A DNA stretch of 5,229 bases from Bacteroidota bacterium. GTDB taxonomy: Bacteria; Bacteroidota; Bacteroidia; Bacteroidales; B39-G9. The position numbers were made by a program, and so were the translations under genes. The notes beneath the pieces were generated by a model, which did no database searches, was not told where the DNA came from, and saw only the letters and a program-made list of their open reading frames with translations. Position 1 is the stretch's first letter, and the number at the start of each line of letters is the position of its first letter. The stretch lies in the NCBI GenBank assembly GCA_003648455.1, contig QMPG01000254.1:1-5229 (forward strand). The letters run 5' to 3'. Shown one piece after another: positions 1-5,229 of this stretch.

Positions 1-22
1 AGAATTTATAAAATATTTTAAA

Positions 23-122
23 GTGCCGTAGGTACGTCCTGTTTAAATATTTAGAAAGTTTTAAAATTTATCGGACAGCAATAATTATTTTATTATAATC
101 CACCCTAATTTTAAATTGACCC
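23..122 (+). repeat. Left arm of a 100-bp perfect inverted repeat
   Basis: Aligning this stretch by eye with the reverse complement of 5130-5229 gives 100 identical positions out of 100. The first mismatch on the inner side is base 123 against base 5129. The outer limit is unknown because the other copy runs off the window end. The outer tip (23-35) can fold as GTGCC-GTA-GGTAC, a 5-bp stem with one G-T wobble and a 3-base loop. The rest is almost all A/T, with short GC islands (CGGACAGC at 72-79, CCACCC around 100-105, GACCC at 118-122). It has no coding potential. It lies about 90 bp past the glnS stop codon. The CCGTAGG-type core resembles dispersed intergenic repeats I associate with Bacteroidota genomes, but that is recollection and not a database match. 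Confidence 0.95.
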
Positions 123-158
123 CCCAAAACTTGCTACTTTGGGCTTTATTTTTTTATA
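123..158 (+). terminator. Intrinsic terminator-like hairpin, rightward
   Basis: CCCAAA at 123-128 pairs perfectly with TTTGGG at 138-143 around a 9-base loop. The hairpin is followed by a T-rich tail (145-158, with seven consecutive T at 149-155). The tail is on the plus strand, so the hairpin best stops transcription entering from the left, from or beyond the repeat arm, before it runs antisense into glnS. Read on the minus strand, the hairpin is preceded by an A-rich run but lacks a U tail, so it is a poorer terminator for glnS itself. It begins at the first base inside the repeat boundary. Confidence 0.55.
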
Positions 159-170
159 TTCTCTTTTTAT

Positions 171-211
171 TAACCTGAGTTCGATATAAAATATTATCAC
201 AGCTCAGGTTA
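171..211 (-). terminator. Stem-loop immediately after the glnS stop codon
   Basis: TAACCTGAG (171-179) and CTCAGGTTA (203-211) form a perfect 9-bp inverted repeat around a 23-base loop. The loop holds a further 4-bp pairing (GATA/TATC), so the RNA could form two stacked helices with an internal loop. It starts directly beyond the glnS stop codon (212-214). On the minus strand the following bases are A-rich, not U-rich, so it is not a classical intrinsic terminator for glnS. It may instead protect the mRNA 3' end. On the plus strand it is followed by a T-rich stretch, so it could also help block antisense transcription. Confidence 0.45.
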
Positions 212-1912
212 TTATTTCTTGTTCATTTTTGACCAAGAATCGCGCAAAGCAACTGTTCTGTTAAACAACAGTTTATCAGGAGTTGAATCTTTATCAATAC
301 AGAAATATCCAAGCCTTTCAAATTGAAATGAAGTGCCGTTAGCAGCATCTTTCAAACATGGTTCAACTTTACAATTATTTAAAATTGTTAACGAATCTTT
401 ATTTAAAAATTCTTTAAAATCTACATCTTTCTTGCCTGCAGGATCCTCATCAACAAATAATCTGTCGTATAATCTAACTTCAGCATCTAAGGCATGTTTT
501 GCCGAGACCCAGTGCAAAGTACCTTTAACTTTTCTTCCGTCAGGAGATGAACCACCTTTTGTTTCGGGATCGTAAGTACAATGTAATTCAACAATCTCCC
601 CTGTATTATCATCTTTCACAACATCAACACAAGTTATATAATAAGCATAACGCAAACGAACTTCTCTTCCGGGAGCTAAGCGGAAAAATTTCTTTGGAGC
701 CTCTTCCATAAAATCATCTCGCTCAATATATATCTCTTTTGAAAATGGTACTTTTCTGCTACCTTTACTTGCATCTTCAGGATTATTTATTGCATCAATC
801 TCCTCTTCCAAATCATCGGGGTAATTATCAATAACAACCTTTAAAGGATTTAAAACACTCATTACACGATTTGCAACTTTATTTAAATCTTCGCGAACAC
901 TATGCTCTAACAAAGCAACATCAATAACATTATCGCGCTTAGCAACACCAATTGTATTTGCAAAATTTCTTATTGATGCAGCAGTATATCCACGTCGTCT
1001 CAAACCTGAAACAGTAGGCATTCGTGGGTCGTCCCATCCATCAACCAACTTTTCGTCAACAAGCTCCATCAATTTTCGTTTACTCATAACAGTATAACTC
1101 AAATTAAGTCTGGCAAATTCAATCTGTTGAGGTCGAGGATCAATATTTAAAGCAATAAGAAACCAGTCGTATAAAGGACGATGAACTTCAAACTCAAGAG
1201 TACAAATTGAATGAGTAATACCTTCAATAGCATCAGAAATTCCGTGAGCAAAATCATACATTGGGTAAATACACCATTTGTCGCCAGTTCTATGATGATG
1301 TTGTTTTTTTATTCTATAAACAATTGGGTCGCGCATGTGCATATTTGGTGAAGCCATGTCAATTTTTGCTCTTAAAGAATGTGTTCCTTCTTCAAATTTC
1401 CCTTCACGCATTTGTTCAAAAAGCAAAAGATTTTCTTCAACCGAACGATTTCGATAAGGACTTTCTTTTCCCGGTCTTGTTGGTGTTCCTCTATACTCTT
1501 TTATCTCATCACTACTTAATTCGCAAACATAAGCATGCCCCGATTTAATTAATTGTACAGCATACTGGTATAATTTTTCAAAATAATCAGAAGCATAAAA
1601 CATTCTGTCTTCCCAATCAAAACCTAACCAATGTACATCTTCTTTTATTGAATCAACATACTCAACATCTTCTTTAGTCGGATTAGTATCATCGAAACGT
1701 AAATTACACATACCATTATACTGTTGAGCTAAACCAAAATTTAAGCAAATTGATTTTGCATGACCTATATGAAGATATCCGTTTGGTTCAGGAGGAAATC
1801 GAGTATGTACCTCTGTTCTCCTACCTGTTTTTAGGTCTTCATCAATAATAGATTGGATAAAATTTAAAGAATTTTTTGAGTCGTTTGTTTGATTTTCGTT
1901 TTTATTCTTCAT
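212..1912 (-). CDS. glnS: Glutaminyl-tRNA synthetase (GlnRS)
   Basis: This cytoplasmic class Ia aminoacyl-tRNA synthetase joins glutamine to tRNA-Gln using ATP. The 566-residue product matches the usual bacterial length (about 550). The Rossmann catalytic core carries [12 protein letters not shown] at residues 40-51, with the HIGH signature at 48-51. It also carries LRFDDTNP near 71-78, CIYPMYDF near 214-221 and the KMSKS-class loop VMSKRK at 275-280. From about residue 340 the protein continues as the two-part beta-barrel anticodon-binding domain, including [12 protein letters not shown] and a C-terminal [12 protein letters not shown] chose the ATG at 1912. An in-frame TTG at 1951 would add 13 residues but lies inside the predicted -7 promoter box (1949-1956), so it cannot be translated from that promoter. 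The first 15 residues are Asn/Lys-rich and less conserved. The gene is transcribed divergently from folB. GlnRS occurs in only part of the bacteria and is thought to have been acquired from eukaryotes. Other bacteria make Gln-tRNA by amidation. Confidence 0.97.
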   Translation of the reverse strand: MKNKNENQTNDSKNSLNFIQSIIDEDLKTGRRTEVHTRFPPEPNGYLHIGHAKSICLNFGLAQQYNGMCNLRFDDTNPTKEDVEYVDSIKEDVHWLGFDWEDRMFYASDYFEKLYQYAVQLIKSGHAYVCELSSDEIKEYRGTPTRPGKESPYRNRSVEENLLLFEQMREGKFEEGTHSLRAKIDMASPNMHMRDPIVYRIKKQHHHRTGDKWCIYPMYDFAHGISDAIEGITHSICTLEFEVHRPLYDWFLIALNIDPRPQQIEFARLNLSYTVMSKRKLMELVDEKLVDGWDDPRMPTVSGLRRRGYTAASIRNFANTIGVAKRDNVIDVALLEHSVREDLNKVANRVMSVLNPLKVVIDNYPDDLEEEIDAINNPEDASKGSRKVPFSKEIYIERDDFMEEAPKKFFRLAPGREVRLRYAYYITCVDVVKDDNTGEIVELHCTYDPETKGGSSPDGRKVKGTLHWVSAKHALDAEVRLYDRLFVDEDPAGKKDVDFKEFLNKDSLTILNNCKVEPCLKDAANGTSFQFERLGYFCIDKDSTPDKLLFNRTVALRDSWSKMNKK

Positions 1913-1948
1913 TTTCAGATAATGATTGATTAATTTAAAAAAAGAATT

Positions 1949-1978
1949 CAAAGTTAAATAAAAAAAATTGAAAGCTAA
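1949..1978 (-). promoter_or_regulatory. glnS promoter (Bacteroidota type)
   Basis: On the minus strand TAACTTTG (1956-1949) is a perfect match to the Bacteroidota -7 consensus TAnnTTTG. A weak -33 element, TTAG (1978-1975), lies 18 bases upstream and matches TTTG at 3 of 4 positions. Transcription would start near 1942, giving a leader of about 30 bases before the ATG at 1912. The leader has no Shine-Dalgarno sequence, as is usual in this phylum. Confidence 0.6.
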
Positions 1979-2025
1979 TAGAAATATTTCTCGTTTATAG
2001 AAAGTGTCTTATAAAAAATTTATTT

Positions 2026-2040
2026 TACATTTGTACAAAT
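2026..2040 (+). promoter_or_regulatory. folB -7 box overlapping a 12-bp palindrome
   Basis: TACATTTG (2026-2033) fits the Bacteroidota -7 consensus TAnnTTTG and lies 23 bases before the folB ATG. No convincing -33 TTTG is seen at the expected distance. The box overlaps ATTTGTACAAAT (2029-2040), a perfect 12-bp palindrome covering the likely transcription start. It could be an operator or a chance AT-rich palindrome. The intergenic region also contains GAAATATTTC (1981-1990), a perfect 10-bp palindrome. Confidence 0.45.
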
Positions 2041-2056
2041 AATTAAATTTTACAAA

Positions 2057-2407
2057 ATGGGTTTAATCGAGATTGAAGGCATGGAATTTTATGCCTATCA
2101 CGGGTGTTTTAAAGAAGAACAAATAGTTGGTAATAAATTTTTAATTGATTTGTCAATAGAAGCCGACTGTGATGAAGCTTCAAAAACCGACAATATCAAC
2201 GATGCAGTAAACTATCAGATAGCATATACAATAGTAAAAGATGAAATGGAAAAGAAATCTCATCTATTAGAAAATATTGCAAATAGAATATTAAACAGCC
2301 TGCATAAAAAATTACCAGGCATAATAAAAGCAACAGTAAAAGTATCAAAAATTAACCCTCCAATGGGAGGTAAAATAGAAAAGGTGAGTCTAACTCTCTG
2401 CAAATAA
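2057..2407 (+). CDS. folB: Dihydroneopterin aldolase
   Basis: FolB converts 7,8-dihydroneopterin to 6-hydroxymethyl-7,8-dihydropterin and glycolaldehyde, a cytoplasmic step of tetrahydrofolate synthesis. The protein has 116 residues, the normal length for this single-domain T-fold enzyme, which usually forms octamers of two tetrameric rings. Lining it up from memory with the Staphylococcus aureus enzyme places the key residues at Glu21 (in YHGCFKEEQIVG), Tyr53 (VNYQIA), Glu72 (LLENIANRI) and Lys98 (VSKINPP). All are conserved, so the enzyme should be active. The ATG at 2057 lies at the right place for the family N-terminus (IEGMEFYAYHG). The leader is A/T-rich without a Shine-Dalgarno sequence. 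The gene is divergent from glnS and followed 89 bp later by tRNA-Cys, with no other folate gene in the window. A related pterin epimerase or the queuosine-type T-fold enzymes are less likely given the complete aldolase residue set. Confidence 0.93.
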   Translation: MGLIEIEGMEFYAYHGCFKEEQIVGNKFLIDLSIEADCDEASKTDNINDAVNYQIAYTIVKDEMEKKSHLLENIANRILNSLHKKLPGIIKATVKVSKINPPMGGKIEKVSLTLCK

Positions 2408-2445
2408 AACAATTGGGTTTGTCACCCCACAAAAAAACAAAAAAA

Positions 2446-2478
2446 TTTGTATATATAATATAGATTTTTATAACTTTG
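2446..2478 (+). promoter_or_regulatory. tRNA-Cys promoter (consensus Bacteroidota type)
   Basis: TTTG at 2446-2449 and TAACTTTG at 2471-2478 match the -33 TTTG and -7 TAnnTTTG consensus at every defined position, with a 21-base spacer. Transcription would start around 2484, leaving a short 5' leader of roughly 12 bases before the mature tRNA at 2497. This is the clearest promoter in the window, as expected for a stable RNA gene. Confidence 0.75.
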
Positions 2479-2496
2479 CAACCTCAAAATAATATT

Positions 2497-2567
2497 GGTC
2501 TCGTGGCCGAGTGGCTAGGCGGTGGTCTGCAAAACCATAGACAGCGGTTCGAATCCGCTCGAGACCT
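2497..2567 (+). tRNA. tRNA-Cys (anticodon GCA)
   Basis: A complete cloverleaf can be drawn. The 7-bp acceptor stem is GGTCTCG (2497-2503) with CGAGACC (2560-2566). The D stem is GCC/GGC with loop GAGTGGCTA. The 5-bp anticodon stem (2522-2526 with 2534-2538, one G-T pair) encloses the 7-base loop CTGCAAA with anticodon GCA at 2529-2531. A 4-base variable region follows, then a 5-bp T stem (2543-2547 with 2555-2559) around TTCGAAT. The discriminator base is T at 2567 (U73), a known identity element for cysteinyl-tRNA synthetase. The 3' CCA is not encoded, so it must be added by a nucleotidyltransferase. The gene has its own strong promoter and lies 127 bp upstream of acpP. Confidence 0.97.
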
Positions 2568-2595
2568 CGCTTAAAAAGCAAGGGAAATACTTTTT
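2566..2595 (+). terminator. Weak terminator-like hairpin after tRNA-Cys
   Basis: GCTT (2569-2572) pairs with AAGC (2576-2579) over a 3-base loop. The pairing can be extended outward past one mismatch by two more pairs. A run of five T (2591-2595) begins about eight bases after the stem. The helix is short, overlaps the tRNA 3' end by one or two bases and has its T tract displaced, so termination would be partial at best. Some transcription from the tRNA promoter may continue into acpP. The DNA from about 2596 to 2694 is almost purely A/T with several long T runs. Confidence 0.25.
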
Positions 2596-2642
2596 CAAAG
2601 AATTTTTAAATATTTTTTTTAATATTATTTAATTTTTTTTTC

Positions 2643-2675
2643 TTTGTAAATAGTTTTTTTTAAAATTTAATTTAT
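2643..2675 (+). promoter_or_regulatory. Possible acpP operon promoter
   Basis: TTTG at 2643-2646 could be a -33 element. Twenty-one bases further on is TAATTTAT (2668-2675), which matches TAnnTTTG at four of six defined positions. It lies about 20 bases before the acpP ATG. The surroundings are so AT-rich that chance matches are likely. An acpP operon would be expected to have a strong promoter, so either this one is used or readthrough from the tRNA promoter contributes. Confidence 0.35.
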
Positions 2676-2694
2676 AAACTAAAAATTTAAAATT

Positions 2695-2931
2695 ATGTCA
2701 GACATTTCATCAAGAGTAAAAGCAATTATCGTTGACAAATTAGGCGTTGATGAAAACGAAGTAGTTAATGAAGCTAGTTTCACTAATGATTTAGGTGCAG
2801 ATTCATTAGACACTGTTGAGTTAATTATGGAATTTGAAAAAGAATTTAACATTGCAATTCCTGACGATCAAGCTGAAAAAATTGGTTCAGTTGGAGACGC
2901 AATATCTTACATTGAAAACAACGCAAAATAA
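2695..2931 (+). CDS. acpP: Acyl carrier protein
   Basis: This small acidic cytoplasmic protein carries growing acyl chains as thioesters on a 4'-phosphopantetheine arm during type II fatty-acid synthesis. At 78 residues it is the standard length. The attachment motif [10 protein letters not shown] places the modified serine at residue 37. The acidic helix II that docks partner enzymes follows ([11 protein letters not shown], about 41-51), then [19 protein letters not shown] of helices III and IV. The leader before ATG is A/T-rich without a Shine-Dalgarno sequence. fabF begins 26 bp downstream on the same strand, so carrier and condensing enzyme are very likely co-transcribed. A dedicated secondary-metabolite carrier is unlikely because of the typical sequence and the fabF-rnc neighbourhood. 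Confidence 0.97.
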   Translation: MSDISSRVKAIIVDKLGVDENEVVNEASFTNDLGADSLDTVELIMEFEKEFNIAIPDDQAEKIGSVGDAISYIENNAK

Positions 2932-2957
2932 TTAAACTGGTTTTAAATTAATAAAAA

Positions 2958-4211
2958 ATGGAAGTTAAAAGAGTTGTAGTAACTGGACTTGGAACAATTA
3001 ATCCTTTAGGAAAGAACGTTGCTGAGACATGGCAAAATCTTATTAATGGTGTAAGTGGAGCTGATAACATTACTCGCTTTGATGCTTCCAAATTTAAAAC
3101 AAAATTTGCTTGCGAAGTAAAAAATTATGATTATAAAGAATATTTTGATCGCAAAGAAGCGAGAAAATATGATTTATATGCTCAATTCGCATTAATTGCT
3201 GCTGATGAAGCAGTGAAAGATGCGAATTTTAATTTTGACACTTTAAATCATGACCGAGCAGGAGTAATTTGGGGTGCCGGTATTGGAGGACTTAATACCT
3301 TTGTAAGCGAGATTAGTGATTTCGCAAAAGGTGATGGTACTCCTCGATTTAGCCCGTTTTTTATTCCAAAAATGATTGCAAATATTGCATCTGGTCATAT
3401 TTCTATAAAATACGGTTTTAAAGGACCTAATTTCACAACAGTTTCTGCATGTGCTTCATCAGCAAGTGCAATTTGTGATGCCTTTAACTATATTCGTTTT
3501 GGCAAAGCCGATGTTTTTGTTACCGGAGGCTCTGAGGCTGCAATTGATGAAGCCGGAATTGGTGGATTTAATTCAATGAAAGCTATTTCGACCCGAAATG
3601 ATGATCCCAAAACAGCCTCTCGTCCTTTTGATGCAGATCGCGATGGGTTTATTCTTGGCGAAGGTGGTGCTGCTTTAATTCTTGAAGAATATGAGCACGC
3701 CGTTAAAAGAGGTGCTAAAATATATGCAGAACTTGTAGGTGCTGGTATAAATGCTGACGCATATCATATGACAGCTCCCGATCCTTCAGGTAATGGTGCA
3801 AGTAATGTTATGAAACTTGCAATTGAAGATGCTGGTATTAAACCCGAGGACATTGACTATATAAATGTTCACGGAACATCAACCGGTCTTGGTGATATTG
3901 CAGAACCAAAAGCAATAATAAAAACATTTAAAGAACATGCTTATGAATTAAGCATTAGTTCAACAAAGTCAATGACCGGTCACCTTTTAGGAGCTGCCGG
4001 TGCTATTGAAGCAATTGCCTCAGTACTTGCAACAAAAAATAACATCATACCTCCAACAATTAATCAGTTTAATCTTGACCCTGAAATTGATAGTAACTTA
4101 GATTTCACTTTCAACAAAGCAAAAGAAAAAACTATTAATTATGCAATGAGTAACACTTTTGGTTTTGGTGGTCATAATGCTACAATATTATTTAAAAAAT
4201 TTAATCAATAA
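2958..4211 (+). CDS. fabF: 3-oxoacyl-[acyl-carrier-protein] synthase II (KAS II)
   Basis: FabF condenses malonyl-ACP with an acyl-ACP, releasing CO2 and lengthening the chain by two carbons in type II fatty-acid synthesis. The 417-residue protein has the expected length and the duplicated thiolase fold. Visible active-site features are nucleophile Cys165 (TVSACASSAS), His305 (NVHGTST), Lys337 (STKSMTGH) and His342 (GHLLGAAGAIE). This is the Cys-His-His set of KAS I/II, with the conserved Lys. The gatekeeper loop is NTFGFGGHN at 399-407. The start motif MEVKRVVVTGLGTINPLG fits the family N-terminus. Residue 310 is Gly where the family usually has Pro after HGTST. FabB (KAS I) is closely similar, but the pairing with acpP and the sequence style favour FabF. 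The stop codon lies 3 bp before the rnc start, suggesting coupled translation. Confidence 0.96.
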   Translation: MEVKRVVVTGLGTINPLGKNVAETWQNLINGVSGADNITRFDASKFKTKFACEVKNYDYKEYFDRKEARKYDLYAQFALIAADEAVKDANFNFDTLNHDRAGVIWGAGIGGLNTFVSEISDFAKGDGTPRFSPFFIPKMIANIASGHISIKYGFKGPNFTTVSACASSASAICDAFNYIRFGKADVFVTGGSEAAIDEAGIGGFNSMKAISTRNDDPKTASRPFDADRDGFILGEGGAALILEEYEHAVKRGAKIYAELVGAGINADAYHMTAPDPSGNGASNVMKLAIEDAGIKPEDIDYINVHGTSTGLGDIAEPKAIIKTFKEHAYELSISSTKSMTGHLLGAAGAIEAIASVLATKNNIIPPTINQFNLDPEIDSNLDFTFNKAKEKTINYAMSNTFGFGGHNATILFKKFNQ

Positions 4212-4214
4212 TTA

Positions 4215-4946
4215 GTGCATTTAGGGATAATTTCCTTTTTCAAAAGTTTTTTTCTTTCATTCAACAAATTTTATAAATCAATAAAAAATATTGTTGGATT
4301 CAGACCTTCTAATCTTAGACTTTATCGAATTGCTCTCATTCACAAGTCAGCATCAATAATGTCTAAAGATGGTTATGTTATTAATAATGAGCGACTCGAA
4401 TTTCTTGGAGATGCTATTCTTGACGCAGTTATTACCGAACATATTTATAAAAAATTTCCAAACAAAGATGAGGGGTTTTTAACAAAACTAAGATCAAGCA
4501 TAGTAAACGGAGAACATTTATCTTATCTGTCTGAAAAAATCGGACTAAACAAACATGTTGTTTCAAATCTCTCCAATTCACATTTCTCAAAACATTTATA
4601 TGAAGATGTTTTTGAGTCATTTATTGGTGCTATTTTTCTTGATAAAGGATATGAGACAACTAAAAAATTTATTCTTAAAAAGATAATCAAACAACACGTT
4701 AACATAAATAAGCTTGCCGAGACCGATACAAATTATAAAAGCAAACTCGTTGAATGGTCACAAAAAGATAAAAAATCTGTGCTTTTTGACACTACTCTTG
4801 ATGAATCAAGTATAAATTCAAACAAAGCTCTTTTTATTTCACATATAAAAATTGAAAATGAAGTTTTGGGTGAGGGGTTTGGTTCGTCTAAAAAAGAAGC
4901 CGAACAAAATGCTGCAAAAAAAACATTACAAAATATTGGTGTTTGA
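4215..4946 (+). CDS. rnc: Ribonuclease III
   Basis: Rnc is an Mg2+-dependent endonuclease that cuts double-stranded RNA, processing rRNA precursors and structured mRNAs. The product is 243 residues. The RNase III catalytic domain spans about 28-165. Its signature NERLEFLGDAILD at 58-70 supplies Glu59, Glu62 and Asp66, DEGFLTKLRSSIVN follows at 85-98, and the metal-binding Asp131 and Glu134 lie in EDVFESFIGAIFLD. A double-stranded RNA-binding domain fills about 172-243, ending in GFGSSKKEAEQNAAKKTL. The start is uncommon: GTG at 4215, three bases after the fabF stop. The next in-frame ATG encodes residue 49, inside the catalytic domain, so it would remove the conserved GFRPSNLRLYRIALIHKSAS region. 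The first 25 residues are hydrophobic and basic and poorly conserved. The acpP-fabF-rnc order is common in Bacteroidota. Confidence 0.95.
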   Translation: MHLGIISFFKSFFLSFNKFYKSIKNIVGFRPSNLRLYRIALIHKSASIMSKDGYVINNERLEFLGDAILDAVITEHIYKKFPNKDEGFLTKLRSSIVNGEHLSYLSEKIGLNKHVVSNLSNSHFSKHLYEDVFESFIGAIFLDKGYETTKKFILKKIIKQHVNINKLAETDTNYKSKLVEWSQKDKKSVLFDTTLDESSINSNKALFISHIKIENEVLGEGFGSSKKEAEQNAAKKTLQNIGV

Positions 4947-4982
4947 TAATTTAATTACTATTGTCCGAGATAATACTATATC

Positions 4983-4996
4983 GTCACTAACGTGAC
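4983..4996 (+). terminator. Weak hairpin downstream of rnc
   Basis: GTCAC (4983-4987) pairs with GTGAC (4992-4996) across a 4-base loop, 36 bases after the rnc stop. Only a broken T-rich stretch (TTATGTTTG) follows, so it is at best a weak terminator for the acpP-fabF-rnc transcript. Confidence 0.3.
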
Positions 4997-5070
4997 TTAT
5001 GTTTGAATTGCAACTTATTTTCTACCAACATATTGATAGAACTGAAAGCACTCCCCATTTATTTTAACCC

Positions 5071-5089
5071 GAAAAATTCATAATTTTTC
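5071..5089 (+). other. Short AT-rich perfect stem-loop in the rnc downstream region
   Basis: GAAAAATT (5071-5078) and AATTTTTC (5082-5089) are perfect complements around the 3-base loop CAT. The U-rich second strand of the stem could help terminate rnc transcription, but almost all pairs are A-T and no T tract follows. The stretch 4947-5129 holds no plausible gene. Apart from this hairpin and the one at 4983-4996 I see nothing in it. Confidence 0.3.
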
Positions 5090-5129
5090 TACGCTTAAGA
5101 ATTATCAACAAATTTAGTGTTTTTAAAAC

Positions 5130-5229
5130 GGGTCAATTTAAAATTAGGGTGGATTATAATAAAATAATTATTGCTGTCCGATAAATTTTAAAACTTTCTA
5201 AATATTTAAACAGGACGTACCTACGGCAC
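5130..5229 (-). repeat. Right arm of the 100-bp perfect inverted repeat
   Basis: This is the reverse complement of 23-122 with no mismatch over 100 bases. The window stops at the last matching base, so the repeat may continue beyond it. The left copy has 22 further outer bases (1-22) with no partner here. The arm starts 183 bp after the rnc stop codon. Read away from rnc, it has the same polarity as the left arm read away from glnS: GGGTCAATTT first and CTACGGCAC last. The tip hairpin lies at 5217-5229. No coding potential is seen. Confidence 0.95.

Noticed and set aside
333..575. 80-codon open frame on the plus strand
   Set aside because: It lies antisense within the well-supported glnS gene and has no recognisable protein features.
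1261..1548. 95-codon open frame on the plus strand
   Set aside because: It is antisense to the conserved catalytic core of glnS, and its Phe/Leu-rich composition is what the reverse of this gene would give.
1913..1951. Upstream TTG start for glnS, adding 13 residues
   Set aside because: The TTG overlaps the predicted -7 box TAACTTTG. TTG starts are rare in this phylum, and the ATG at 1912 already gives a full-length family protein.
2411..2427. GGGT/ACCC hairpin after folB as a terminator
   Set aside because: The stem is only four base pairs and is followed by A-rich, not T-rich, sequence on the folB strand.
4432..4705. Two overlapping open frames on the minus strand
   Set aside because: They lie antisense within the catalytic domain of rnc and have no promoter, leader or family resemblance.
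4959..4975. Stretch resembling the GTCCGATAA part of the repeat arm (TTGTCCGAGATAA)
   Set aside because: Similarity covers only about a dozen bases with gaps, too short to call a decayed third repeat copy.
5102..5110. TTATCAACA, one base from a DnaA box
   Set aside because: It is a single near-match in AT-rich DNA with no cluster of boxes and no origin-associated genes.
23..5229. Composite transposon or integrated mobile island bounded by the repeats
   Set aside because: There is no transposase, integrase or cargo gene inside, only core genes in a gene order normal for the phylum. The block itself is probably not mobile.

Overview
The window is AT-rich chromosomal DNA that most likely comes from a member of the Bacteroidota. 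Four things support this. The protein sequences look Bacteroidota-like. The acpP-fabF-rnc gene order is typical of that phylum. The leaders upstream of start codons are A-rich and lack a Shine-Dalgarno sequence. Bacteroidota-type promoters (-33 TTTG, -7 TAnnTTTG) sit in the right places. The genus cannot be told from the sequence. Every protein-coding gene is a housekeeping gene, and I see no phage, defence, CRISPR or toxin-antitoxin genes and no transposase.

Layout, left to right: (1) 23-122, a 100-bp repeat arm. (2) 123-211, two hairpins downstream of glnS, one of them a good intrinsic terminator for rightward transcription. (3) 212-1912, minus strand, glnS (glutaminyl-tRNA synthetase). (4) 1913-2056, a divergent promoter region serving glnS and folB. 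(5) 2057-2407, folB (dihydroneopterin aldolase, folate pathway). (6) 2446-2567, a near-consensus promoter and tRNA-Cys(GCA). (7) 2695-4946, acpP, fabF and rnc, an apparent operon with 26-bp and 3-bp gaps joining fatty-acid synthesis to RNase III. (8) 4947-5129, a gene-free stretch with two weak hairpins. (9) 5130-5229, a second copy of the repeat arm in inverted orientation, ending exactly at the window end.

The genes belong to core metabolism and information processing. GlnS charges tRNA-Gln, tRNA-Cys decodes UGC/UGU, AcpP carries acyl chains that FabF elongates, FolB acts in tetrahydrofolate synthesis, and Rnc processes rRNA and other double-stranded RNA. Transcription runs outward from the 1913-2056 region: glnS to the left, everything else to the right.

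The only feature not explained by ordinary genes is the pair of identical 100-bp repeats bracketing the block. Each lies beyond the last gene on its side and has the same orientation relative to that gene's 3' end. They look like copies of a dispersed intergenic repeat, perhaps a non-autonomous mobile element or a 3'-end element. I did not find a convincing new biological system beyond that.
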